64,000 nt of DNA from Leifsonia tongyongensis (GTDB lineage: Bacteria; Actinomycetota; Actinomycetes; Actinomycetales; Microbacteriaceae): contig NZ_JAAGWY010000001.1 of the NCBI RefSeq assembly GCF_010686705.1, forward strand, positions 868,001 through 932,000, read 5' to 3'. This document shows, piece after piece, positions 25,885 through 33,625 of this stretch. Under the pieces are notes generated by a model. That model was not told the DNA's origin. It saw only the letters and a program-made list of their open reading frames with translations, and made no database searches. Within the stretch, counting starts at the first letter, position 1. Every line of letters begins with the position of its first letter. Position numbers and translations under genes: made by a program.

Positions 25885-26052
25885 ATGGCTGTGGTGTTGA
25901 TCGCACGCTTCGACGGCGACGTCCGCCGGCTCGTGCAAGCGTATGACCGTGGGCACGCCGTGATCATGAGCCGCGGCGGCGCGACATTCTTCGGCGAGTT
26001 GCGCCACCACTGCGCGATCAGTGACGACGCGCTCTTCATCATCGGACTGTAG
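25885..26052 (+). pseudogene. Short, probably C-terminally truncated small protein
   Basis: ORF of 55 residues, MAVVLIARFDGDVRRLVQAY at its start, ending at FIIGL then TAG. I associate the pattern (YDRGHAVIMSRGGATFFGELRHHC) with a family of roughly 90-100-residue ferredoxin-like-fold proteins in which the chain continues after FIIG(V). The stop after 55 codons therefore suggests a broken gene, though a short functional form cannot be excluded. No good ribosome site precedes ATG 25885. Confidence 0.45.
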
Positions 26053-26095
26053 CGGGGACTGCGTGTGAAACCGTCTGTCTGCTTTGGAGGATGAC

Positions 26096-26545
26096 ATGAC
26101 TACTGAGACAGAAGCCTTCCTGGCTGAGATATTGCCCAGGCAACGTGCCGCGGAGCGGTCGATCCATGACGGAGACCCGGAGCCCCGCCTGGCGCTCTGG
26201 TCGCACACCGACCCTGTGACCCTGTATGGCGCAAACCTGACGGGATCCGGCTGGAACGAGCTGGAGCCGATGTTCCGTGAGGTCGCCTCGTGGTTCTCCG
26301 ATTCGGCCGAGTACGAATTCGAGGTCATCGCTGCGGCGGCAAGCGGGGACGTCGCATACACGGTCGGGTATGAGCGCAACCGCGTGACCGTGAACGGGGA
26401 GGAGCGGACTTACACCCTGCGGGCCACCCACGCTTACCGCCGCGAGGCCGGAGAGTGGCGAATCGTTCACCGGCACGCCGACTACCCGCCTGAAGGCCAA
26501 GAGCCCCCGCTCTCTGCTGCGCCGACGGATCCCGGCCAGGGCTGA
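26096..26545 (+). CDS. SnoaL-like / NTF2-fold protein
   Basis: Small cone-shaped-fold protein of 149 residues. The pattern ALWSHTDPVTLYGAN, EFEVIAAAASGDVAYTVGYERN and YRREAGEWRIVHRHADY is typical of DUF4440/SnoaL-like ketosteroid-isomerase-type proteins. Many members have no known reaction. GGAGG lies 5 nt before ATG 26096, clearly selecting the start. It follows the truncated small gene and is convergent with the ABC transporter operon, with a terminator-like hairpin between. Confidence 0.82.
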   Translation: MTTETEAFLAEILPRQRAAERSIHDGDPEPRLALWSHTDPVTLYGANLTGSGWNELEPMFREVASWFSDSAEYEFEVIAAAASGDVAYTVGYERNRVTVNGEERTYTLRATHAYRREAGEWRIVHRHADYPPEGQEPPLSAAPTDPGQG

Positions 26546-26618
26546 CCGGGATCCGAGGAGAGGCGGCCCTCGGCAGCATATCTACCTCGGCGCTGGCGTC
26601 CCTCGGCGCTGGCGTCGC

Positions 26619-26640
26619 GGGATCGCAGTGCGATCCTTTC
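26619..26640 (+). terminator. Hairpin terminator after the SnoaL-like gene
   Basis: Stem GGATCGC / GCGATCC (26620-26626 with 26630-26636), 3-nt loop, followed by TTTC. It lies between converging genes and can end the plus-strand transcript. A direct repeat CCTCGGCGCTGGCGTC lies just upstream. Confidence 0.5.
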
Positions 26641-26655
26641 GGCCCCAGCGCGCCG

Positions 26656-27432
26656 TCAGATCGCCGCGGCCAGCGTCTCCGACTGCTGGACACCGCTTCG
26701 GGCGCTCGCGCCGAGGTAGAGCCGCGCGACCTCGGGGTCGTTGAGCAACCCCTCGCCCGTTCCGGTCAGCGCCACCACCCCCGCTTCGAGGACCGCGGCA
26801 CGGTGCGCGACCGCCAGGCCCGACCGCGCGTTCTGCTCGACGAGGAGCACCGTGCGGCCGCTTTCGGCGAGCGCGGCGATGCTCGCGAAGACCGACGTCC
26901 TCGACTTGGGGTCGAGACCGATCGACGGTTCGTCGAGAAGGATGAGCGCCGGGTCGAGCATCAGGGACCGCGCCAGCTCGACCTGCTTCTGCTCCCCTCC
27001 GGAGAGCGAACCGGCGGATGCGGACCTCCGGCGCGCGACGATGGGGAACATCTCCGCGACCTCCTCGACGCGCTGCCTGACGAGGTTCTGGTCCGAGAGG
27101 ATGAAGGCTCCCATGACCACGTTCTCCCAGACGGACATCGCCGGGAACAGACTGCGGTCCTGCGGCACATGGACGATGCCGCGGGTGAGCCGCTCTTTCG
27201 GGCTCAGCCGGCCGATGCTCTCCCCTTTGAAGGTCACCGATCCGCCCTTGGGGCGCAGCAACCCGCTCACGGTCTTGAGCACCGTCGACTTGCCGGCCCC
27301 GTTCGGACCGATGAGACAGACGATCTCGCCGCTTGCGACCGAGAGGTCCACCCCTTTGAGGATGAGGCCTGCGCCATAGCCGGCCGTCACTCCGTTCAGC
27401 TCCAGCAGTGGAGCAACTGTTGTCTCAGGCAC
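26656..27432 (-). CDS. livF: Branched-chain amino acid-type ABC transporter ATPase (LivF)
   Basis: ATP-binding protein of 258 residues. Walker A GPNGAGKST, signature LSGGEQKQ and Walker B LILLDEP are intact, and the length and ending match LivF. It energises the LivH/LivM channel with LivG. Its start overlaps the LivG stop by 8 nt. It is the last of five genes (binding protein, LivH, LivM, LivG, LivF). The transported compound may not be an amino acid, because the operon is paired with a LacI-controlled catabolic set. Confidence 0.92.
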   Translation of the reverse strand: MPETTVAPLLELNGVTAGYGAGLILKGVDLSVASGEIVCLIGPNGAGKSTVLKTVSGLLRPKGGSVTFKGESIGRLSPKERLTRGIVHVPQDRSLFPAMSVWENVVMGAFILSDQNLVRQRVEEVAEMFPIVARRRSASAGSLSGGEQKQVELARSLMLDPALILLDEPSIGLDPKSRTSVFASIAALAESGRTVLLVEQNARSGLAVAHRAAVLEAGVVALTGTGEGLLNDPEVARLYLGASARSGVQQSETLAAAI

Positions 27433-28159
27433 CGAGGTACGCCTCCAGGACTCGTGGGTCGGATTGGATCTGTTCGGGCGACCCGAAGGCGATCCGGGAG
27501 CCCTGGTCGAGCACGATGACCGGATCGCAGAGCCGCATGACCAGCTGCATGTCGTGTTCGACGATGAGGAACGTCACGCCCGCCCTGTTGCGTTCGCGGA
27601 TGTGCCGCTCCATCGCGTCGATCATCACCGGGTTGACACCGGCGGTCGGCTCGTCGAGGAGCACCAGCCGGGGGTTGCTCATGAGCACCGCGGCGAACTC
27701 GAGCAGCTTGCGCTGCCCGTAGGAGAGGTCGGCGGCGACGAGATCGGAGAGCTGGTCGAGCCGGAACTCCGCGAGCATGGCCTTCGACCGCTGGGCGTCC
27801 TCGGCGGACACCCGGCGCCCGAAGAGCTGCCGCCACGTGTAGCCGGCCGCCACGACCAGGTTCTCCTGCACCGTGAGCTCGGGGAAGATCCTCGCCTGCT
27901 GGAAGGTGCGCGAGAGGCCGCGACGGTAGAGCCCGGCGGGCCGTGGGCGCTCGACCGTCTCGCCGTGGAACCGGATCGTGCCGGAGTCCGCTTTGAGGTA
28001 GCCGGTGATCATGTTGAACGCGGTCGTCTTGCCTGATCCGTTCGGGCCGATCAGCGCGGTGATCGTCCCTTCGTCGACGGTGAACGAGCAGGCGTCGACT
28101 GCGGTCACTCCACCGAACGACTTCTTCAGGTGCTCGACCTCGAGGAGCGCTTTGTTCAT
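27425..28159 (-). CDS. livG: Branched-chain amino acid-type ABC transporter ATPase (LivG)
   Basis: ATPase of 244 residues with Walker A GPNGSGKTT, signature LSYGQRKLLEFA (the LivG-type form) and Walker B LVLLDEP. It pairs with LivF to form the nucleotide-binding dimer at the cytoplasmic membrane face. Its start overlaps the LivM stop (28156-28159). The pairing of a YGQ-type with a GGEQ-type ATPase is normal for this family. Confidence 0.92.
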   Translation of the reverse strand: MNKALLEVEHLKKSFGGVTAVDACSFTVDEGTITALIGPNGSGKTTAFNMITGYLKADSGTIRFHGETVERPRPAGLYRRGLSRTFQQARIFPELTVQENLVVAAGYTWRQLFGRRVSAEDAQRSKAMLAEFRLDQLSDLVAADLSYGQRKLLEFAAVLMSNPRLVLLDEPTAGVNPVMIDAMERHIRERNRAGVTFLIVEHDMQLVMRLCDPVIVLDQGSRIAFGSPEQIQSDPRVLEAYLGA

Positions 28160-29238
28160 AGTGTCACCGTCGCGTTCTCTTCAGCAGGGGAAGGCTCTTC
28201 AGCAGTGGAGGGCTCTTCAGCGGTGGATGGGATCTGCTCCGTCAGCAGGGCCGCGTCACGTGCCGCTCCCGCCGCGGCCGCCCGCTTGCGATTGATGCGC
28301 TCGCGGACCGAGGGGATGATCCCCCGGGGCAGGAACAGCATGATCACGAGGAAGACCGCTGCGTACGCGAGCAGATACAGCTCGCTCGCGCCGAAGGATT
28401 GTGCGAAGAGCTCCTGGGCCGGTACCAGGATGAAGGCACCGAGCACCGGACCCCAGAGGGTCCCGCGACCGCCGAGGAACGCCATGAGGACCATGCCGAT
28501 CGTGATCAGCGGGTCGACCGCGAACTGCGGGTAGATGAAGCCGACGTAGTAGGCCCACACTCCGCCGACCATCGCGACGAGTCCGCAGCTCACCGCGAAT
28601 GCGATCAGCTTCACGGCGGTGACCCGGACGCCGACACCGTGCGCTTTGTCCTCATCCGCACGAACCGTCGCGAGGGACAGTCCGATCTTCGAACGGGTGA
28701 TGTAGAAGGAGATCCCCATCGCCACGGCCAGTAGTGCGACCATCCCGAAATAGAACGGCCAGTCGTAGGTGGCCACGTCGAACGGCGGCGGGGCGACGCT
28801 CTTCCCCTGTGCGCCGCCGGTCACGCTGGTGAGGTTGAAGGCCAGCGTCTGCGCGATGAACAGGATGGTGATGGTCACGATCGCGAACACGTCCGTCCTG
28901 GTCCGCATCGAGATCCACCCGATCGGCAGGCTGAACAGTGCGACGGCGACGCCGATCACCGGAAGGACCACGAAGGGCAGGTACCCATTGCCGACACTGT
29001 TCGAGAACATGATGCCGATCGTGTACGCGCCGATCCCGAAGAAGGCGACGTGTCCGAGCGAGGGGTACCCGGCGTAGCCGCCGAGGATGTTCCACGAACT
29101 CGCCAGCGCCGCGTACATCACCGTGAAGATGAGCAGGTTGAGGAGCCAGACCGGACCGCCGACGAGCGGGATCAGGATCAGGACGGCGAAGAAGACGCTG
29201 GCGCGGATGACGCCGGCCCGGGTGATCGCGCGCTTCAC
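28156..29238 (-). CDS. livM: Branched-chain amino acid-type ABC permease (LivM)
   Basis: Permease of 360 residues with about nine hydrophobic helices and the family segments SWNILGGYAGYPSLGHVAFFGIGAY and GGRGTLWGPVLGAF (shown as regions). The cytoplasmic tail is unusual: it contains a six-residue unit STAEEP repeated three times, encoded by 18-bp repeats. GTG 29238 lies within the LivH stop (GTGA overlap). It pairs with LivH to form the channel. Confidence 0.92.
   Translation of the reverse strand: MKRAITRAGVIRASVFFAVLILIPLVGGPVWLLNLLIFTVMYAALASSWNILGGYAGYPSLGHVAFFGIGAYTIGIMFSNSVGNGYLPFVVLPVIGVAVALFSLPIGWISMRTRTDVFAIVTITILFIAQTLAFNLTSVTGGAQGKSVAPPPFDVATYDWPFYFGMVALLAVAMGISFYITRSKIGLSLATVRADEDKAHGVGVRVTAVKLIAFAVSCGLVAMVGGVWAYYVGFIYPQFAVDPLITIGMVLMAFLGGRGTLWGPVLGAFILVPAQELFAQSFGASELYLLAYAAVFLVIMLFLPRGIIPSVRERINRKRAAAAGAARDAALLTEQIPSTAEEPSTAEEPSPAEENATVTL
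28177..28230 (-). repeat. Three 18-bp units in the LivM tail
   Basis: Units at 28177-28194, 28195-28212 and 28213-28230 all begin CTCTTCAGC on the plus strand. They encode STAEEP/SPAEEN repeats in the acidic cytoplasmic tail. Confidence 0.88.
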
Positions 29239-30113
29239 AGTGCACCTCGCGTCTTCGCGCCGAACAGCCCGCGTGGCCTGAGCAGCAGCACGAGAAGCAG
29301 CACGATGAAGAAGGTGAAGTCCGACCAGATCGGTGAGGCCAGCGCCGAGACGACCGACGAGGCCACGCCCATGATCAGCGCGGCGACGACCGCGCCGCCG
29401 ATGCTGCCGAGGCCACCGAGGACGACGATGGTGAGCAGACGGCTGATCAGGTCGTAGTGGCTTCCGGGGTTGAACGAGTTCAGCATCCCGAACACCGCGC
29501 CTCCCGCCGCCGCGGTCGCCGAGCCGATCCCGAAGCCGATCGCGGACACCCGCTTCGAGCTCACGCCCAGCAGCTGCGCCGACATCGGATTCTGCACGGT
29601 GGCCCGTACGGACCGGCCGAACTTCGTCCGCTGCAGGAGCAGGTAGAGGAGGCCCAGCATGACGAGGGACAGGATGAAGGCGACGAACCGGACGGAACTG
29701 ACCTGGTAGGTCAGCACCGTCCAGCTCGTGTTCGCGTAGGTCGGCTGCACGTTGGTGAGGGTGGCGCCGTAGGAGAACGACAGCACCCCTTCGACGGCGA
29801 GTGCGACGGCGAACGTCACCAGCAGGGACAGCTGGGCGACGTCGTCGCCGTGCAGCGGGCGAAGGAGCGCCCACTGGATCCCGATGCCGACCAGGAAGAG
29901 GATCGGCGTCGTGACCAGGATCGACACGAACGGGTCCATTCCCAGCGTGGTGAACAGCGTGTAGGTGAGGTAGGCGCCGAGGACGACCAGCGCCCCCTGC
30001 GCGAGGTTGACCACCTTCATGATCCCGAAGATCAGCGTCTGGCCGCTGGCCATCAGGGCGTAGACACCGCCCGTCAGGATCCCGAGGATGATCGCCTGTA
30101 TCAGTGCGTGCAT
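29235..30113 (-). CDS. livH: Branched-chain amino acid-type ABC permease (LivH)
   Basis: Permease of 292 residues, eight hydrophobic helices, beginning MHALIQAIILGILTGGVYAL as is typical of LivH. The conserved loop RATVQNPMSAQLLGV and the GGLGSIGGAVVAALIMG region are present. ATG 30113 lies 15 nt from the binding-protein stop. The downstream LivM start overlaps its stop codon. Confidence 0.92.
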   Translation of the reverse strand: MHALIQAIILGILTGGVYALMASGQTLIFGIMKVVNLAQGALVVLGAYLTYTLFTTLGMDPFVSILVTTPILFLVGIGIQWALLRPLHGDDVAQLSLLVTFAVALAVEGVLSFSYGATLTNVQPTYANTSWTVLTYQVSSVRFVAFILSLVMLGLLYLLLQRTKFGRSVRATVQNPMSAQLLGVSSKRVSAIGFGIGSATAAAGGAVFGMLNSFNPGSHYDLISRLLTIVVLGGLGSIGGAVVAALIMGVASSVVSALASPIWSDFTFFIVLLLVLLLRPRGLFGAKTRGAL

Positions 30114-30127
30114 GACGTGTCGAACTC

Positions 30128-31375
30128 CTAGCCGGCCCAGTTGGGCTTCGGTGCGACCGGCGAGTGCTGCGCACCCTTGGCCGGGTAGACGGTGGTGAGG
30201 GTTCCGTTGATCCACTGGATCAGCTGGTAGGCGCCTTGCGGGGCTCCGCTCGCGTCCCATTTCAGGTCGCCGACGAGAGTCGACCAAGTGCCGGAGTGGA
30301 GCGTCTTGATGATCGTCGCGTTGTCGACCTTGCCCGTCTTGGCGGCGACCGCCTGGACGAGCATCCCCGCGGAGTACGCCTCAGCCGAGGTCGGGTCGAT
30401 CTTCTGGGCGGTTCCGCCGTACGTGGCGAGATAGTCCGAGATGAACTTCTTGCTCGACGGGTTGGGCGAGTCCGCGTACCAGTCCGCGCTCGAGAACACG
30501 CCTTCGGTGTTCGCGGCGCCCACGGCGGCCGGGAAGTCGCCCGGCGAGTTGGCGCCGTTGGCCTCGAACAGCCACTTCGGGCTGAACTTCAGCTGGATCA
30601 TCGCCTTCATCTGTGCGAAGGCATCGGCCTCCTGCGTGCCGCCGACGACGACGTCGGGGTTCGCCGCGGCGATACCCGAGACGATCGGTGTCATGTCGGC
30701 GGTCTCAGCGGGGTAGGTCTGGTTGTAGACCGTCTTGATACCCGCAGCCTCGAACCGCTTCTTGATGTTGTCGGCGATGGGGGCGGAGAACGGGTCGTCC
30801 AGCTTCGCATAGGCCGCGGTCTTGGGGCGCTCGGCGGACGGCAGCGACAGGATGTAGTCGGCGAACACGTCGCCGCCCTGGGTCGTCGGCGCCGGCTGCA
30901 CGAAGAAGAGGTTGTTCAGCTTCTGGGCGAAGACCGAGGGGCCGCCACCCGCCGACTCGATGAAAGCGTAGTGATACCGGCTGGCCACACGGGAGGCCGG
31001 CACGGTCAGCAGGCTGGAGTACGGCCCGAAGACGAGGTCGACGCGGTCCTGGGTGATCAGGTTGGTGTAGTTGCTGACGACCTGGTCCGGGCTGGATGCG
31101 TCGTCGTGGATGGTGAGCTGGACCTTGCGCCCCAGGATCCCACCGGCCTTGTTCGCCTGGGCCGCCCAGAGCTCGTAGCCGCGCTCGGCCGCTTTGCCGG
31201 AGTCGGAGAAGTCGCCGGTGAGTGACAGGGAGATGCCGATCTTCAGCGGCGCGGTCGACGACGACGCACCGGTGGCGCCGCTGCACCCGGCCAGGACGAT
31301 CGTTGCGGCGGTCACACCCGCAATGGCGAGGAGGCGTTTCGGGCGACTCCCCTTCAAGCGATTTCGTAGTTGCAT
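30128..31375 (-). CDS. ABC substrate-binding lipoprotein (LivJ/K type)
   Basis: Secreted binding protein of 415 residues. A basic N-terminus and hydrophobic segment end in the lipobox VLAGCSG (Cys about residue 30), so it is lipid-anchored. The mature part has the periplasmic-binding type-I fold of amide/branched-chain amino acid receptors (KIGISLSLTGDFSDSGKA at the start). ATG 31375 follows TAGGAG. It is the first gene of the importer operon and lies behind LacI-type operators. The ligand is unknown; the divergent catabolic operon suggests an uncommon carboxylic or amino compound. Confidence 0.9.
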   Translation of the reverse strand: MQLRNRLKGSRPKRLLAIAGVTAATIVLAGCSGATGASSSTAPLKIGISLSLTGDFSDSGKAAERGYELWAAQANKAGGILGRKVQLTIHDDASSPDQVVSNYTNLITQDRVDLVFGPYSSLLTVPASRVASRYHYAFIESAGGGPSVFAQKLNNLFFVQPAPTTQGGDVFADYILSLPSAERPKTAAYAKLDDPFSAPIADNIKKRFEAAGIKTVYNQTYPAETADMTPIVSGIAAANPDVVVGGTQEADAFAQMKAMIQLKFSPKWLFEANGANSPGDFPAAVGAANTEGVFSSADWYADSPNPSSKKFISDYLATYGGTAQKIDPTSAEAYSAGMLVQAVAAKTGKVDNATIIKTLHSGTWSTLVGDLKWDASGAPQGAYQLIQWINGTLTTVYPAKGAQHSPVAPKPNWAG

Positions 31376-31454
31376 CGTTGCTCCTAACAGGAAATGGCAA
31401 TTGCTCGAACAGTGCTGGCATCTCGCCAGCACAACTGGCGCCAGAGCCCGCAAA

Positions 31455-31500
31455 CCGCAATCGTTTGCAATACATTTGCATGAGATCGAAAGGCTGTCAA
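31455..31500 (-). promoter_or_regulatory. Importer promoter with two LacI-type operators
   Basis: Minus strand TTGACA (31500-31495) is followed at 17-19 nt by a weak -10. Two half-overlapping palindromes sit over and after the -10: GCAATACATTTGC (31467-31479) and CCGCAATCGTTTGCAA (31455-31470). The second matches the core of the perfect palindrome at 32628-32643, so the LacI protein encoded between them is the likely repressor. Confidence 0.75.
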
Positions 31501-31526
31501 GCGAATCCGCGAAACTGCGAAACGCT

Positions 31527-32537
31527 TCAGCGGACGGGCCCGGTCGATGCCCGGATGACGAGCTCGACGGGAAGAACCACCTTGATCGCGGTGATGACGG
31601 ACGTCTCGATCTCTTCGCACAGGAGGCGCGCCGCCTCGACGCCCAGATCGAAGTGCGGGACCCGTACGGTCGTCATCGCCGGCTCGAAATCGCCGGCGAA
31701 CGGCATGTCGTTGAACCCGACGACCGATACGTCCTCCGGGCAGCGGAGAGCGTTGCCGCGCAACGCGTGATACACCCCGAGCGCGAGGAGGTCGTTGCCC
31801 GCGACGACTGCGGTCGGCAGCTCTCCGCCCGAGATGACCCGCTCCATCGACCGCTGGCCCGCGTCGACCGTGTACGCGGCCGTCTCGACGACGGTTCCGT
31901 CGAGACCGAGAGCAGCGCATCCGGCGACGAACGCCTCCCGGCGCACCTGGCTCGTCGAGAACCCGGTCGGTCCGGCGAGGTGCACGATCCTCTGGTGACC
32001 GAGCTGGGCCAGGTGGGCGAGGGAGGCCCTGATGCCCTGCGCATCGTCCCCGACCGCCGCCGGGTAGGGGACGCTGCCGGACTCCCGGTTGACCATGACG
32101 GCCTTCACGTCGAGCTCGAACGCCTCGGTGGCTGTGGAGTGGCCCTGGTGTCCTGTCGCGAAGATCAGGCCGTCGACCTGGCGCTGGATCAGTGACTGGA
32201 AGACGAGGCGCTCCGTCTCGTCGCTTCCGTCGGTGTTGACGACGAGGGCCGAGTATCCGCGCGGGGTCAGGTAGCTCTCGATGCCCCGGACGATCGGCGG
32301 GAAGATCGGGTTGGTGAGGTCGGGGACGATGACACCGATGGTCATCGACGAACTGGTGCGGAGGCCGCGCGCGATCGAGTTCGGCGTGTAGCCGAGCTGG
32401 CGGGCGGCTGCGCGCACGCGCCGGATCGTCTCCGGGTTGACCTGGCCTTCGGTGCGCGAATTCAGCGCGCGGGACACCGTTCCGGGGTGGACGCCGGCGA
32501 GGCGGGCCACATCCGCGATCGTCGCACGCCTGGACAT
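31527..32537 (-). CDS. LacI-family transcriptional regulator
   Basis: Repressor of 336 residues. The N-terminal LacI helix-turn-helix TIADVARLAGVHPGTVSRAL is followed by a hinge and a sugar-binding-type ligand domain. It lies between the importer operon (same strand, downstream) and the divergent catabolic operon. Both promoters carry GCAAT..ATTGC palindromes overlapping the -10 and the early transcript, the classic layout for simple repression. The inducer is probably an intermediate of the unknown pathway, not necessarily a sugar. Confidence 0.92.
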   Translation of the reverse strand: MSRRATIADVARLAGVHPGTVSRALNSRTEGQVNPETIRRVRAAARQLGYTPNSIARGLRTSSSMTIGVIVPDLTNPIFPPIVRGIESYLTPRGYSALVVNTDGSDETERLVFQSLIQRQVDGLIFATGHQGHSTATEAFELDVKAVMVNRESGSVPYPAAVGDDAQGIRASLAHLAQLGHQRIVHLAGPTGFSTSQVRREAFVAGCAALGLDGTVVETAAYTVDAGQRSMERVISGGELPTAVVAGNDLLALGVYHALRGNALRCPEDVSVVGFNDMPFAGDFEPAMTTVRVPHFDLGVEAARLLCEEIETSVITAIKVVLPVELVIRASTGPVR

Positions 32538-32588
32538 GGCTCAAACATAGCGCCACATCCGAGCGATCCGGCGGCGATTTCCGCAGGG

Positions 32589-32643
32589 TTGACACCCGGC
32601 GTCGCCGTGGCAATAATTGCGCAGAGACTGCAATCGATTGCAG
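32589..32643 (+). promoter_or_regulatory. Catabolic operon promoter with two LacI-type operators
   Basis: TTGACA (32589-32594), 17-nt spacer, AATAAT (32612-32617). GCAATAATTGC (32610-32620) covers the -10, and the perfect 16-bp palindrome CTGCAATCGATTGCAG (32628-32643) lies just after the expected transcription start. The same pattern appears upstream of the importer. Confidence 0.82.
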
Positions 32644-32677
32644 CACCAATGCGAACTTATCTCACTGAGGAGACACG

Positions 32678-33625
32678 ATGGACTCATCCACAAGACCGAC
32701 GATCGGCTGGATCGGAACCGGGCGCATGGGACTCGAGATGGCGAGTCGGCTCATCGGTGCCGGCTACGACGTCACGGTCTACAACCGCACGCAGTCCAAG
32801 ATCGTGCCGCTGCTCGAGAAGGGCGCGACCGCCGTCGCTCGCCCGGTCGACCTCGCCGACCGCGACATCGTCTTCACCATGGTCTCCGCACCGAAGGACC
32901 TCGAGGCCGTCACCGTCGGGGAAGGCGGACTCCTGACCTCCGAGACGGTCTCTCCGCGCATCCTGATCGACTCGTCGACCGTGTCGATGGCCGTGTCGGC
33001 GAAGATCCGTGCCCACGCGGCCGAGCGCCGCACGGAGTTCCTCGCATCGCCGGTGAGTGGGAACCCCGCCGTCATCGCAGCCGGAAAACTGACGATCGCC
33101 GCATCCGGGCCGCGCGAGACGTTCGACCGGGTCTACCCCGTGCTCACCGCGATCGGCCGGAGTGCGACCTACGTGGGAGACGGCGAAGTCGCCCGTCTCG
33201 TCAAGATCGCTCACAACGTGTTCCTCGGAGTGGTCACCCAGTCCCTGGTCGAGATCACCGCCCTCGCCGAACGCGGTGGTGTCTCCCGCCACGCGTTCCT
33301 CGAATTCCTCAACGACTCCGTCATGGGTTCGACGTTCACCCGCTACAAGACGCCCGCCATCGTGAACCTCGACTTCACCCCCACCTTCACCATGCCGCTG
33401 CTCGCGAAGGACTTCGACCTGGGCCTGTCGGCGGCGCACGACCTCCAGGTCCCGATGCCGATCGCAGCCGCGACCGCGCAGCTCGTCGCCTCCGCCATCG
33501 GCGCCGGCCACACCGAAGAGGACTTCGCCGTGCTGCTCCTCGAAGAAGCCCGCAGCGCCGGCATGAAACTGATCCCGGAGAATGTTCCCGTCAAGAGCGG
33601 ACTGGAAGTGGGCCGCCATGAGTGA
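32678..33625 (+). CDS. Beta-hydroxyacid dehydrogenase (3-hydroxyisobutyrate dehydrogenase family)
   Basis: NAD(P)-dependent dehydrogenase of 315 residues. The Rossmann motif GWIGTGRMGLEMA opens the protein, SSPVSGNPA-like and LVKIAHNVFLG regions follow, and the latter carries the catalytic lysine. Relatives act on 3-hydroxyisobutyrate, tartronate semialdehyde, glycerate or larger beta-hydroxyacids; context does not decide. GAGGAG lies 5 nt before ATG 32678. It is the first gene of the LacI-controlled operon and overlaps the M24 gene by 8 nt. Confidence 0.88.
   Translation: MDSSTRPTIGWIGTGRMGLEMASRLIGAGYDVTVYNRTQSKIVPLLEKGATAVARPVDLADRDIVFTMVSAPKDLEAVTVGEGGLLTSETVSPRILIDSSTVSMAVSAKIRAHAAERRTEFLASPVSGNPAVIAAGKLTIAASGPRETFDRVYPVLTAIGRSATYVGDGEVARLVKIAHNVFLGVVTQSLVEITALAERGGVSRHAFLEFLNDSVMGSTFTRYKTPAIVNLDFTPTFTMPLLAKDFDLGLSAAHDLQVPMPIAAATAQLVASAIGAGHTEEDFAVLLLEEARSAGMKLIPENVPVKSGLEVGRHE

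Noticed and set aside
22276-26379. A 1367-residue minus-strand reading frame spanning the E1 gene and the VOC/GntR region
   Set aside because: The part beyond 24465 runs antisense through the VOC and GntR genes, which have proper domains; the real E1 begins at 24465.
26656-31375. ABC operon as a urea transporter
   Set aside because: The binding protein and ATPases are of the general Liv type; no urease genes are near, and LacI operators tie it to the catabolic operon.
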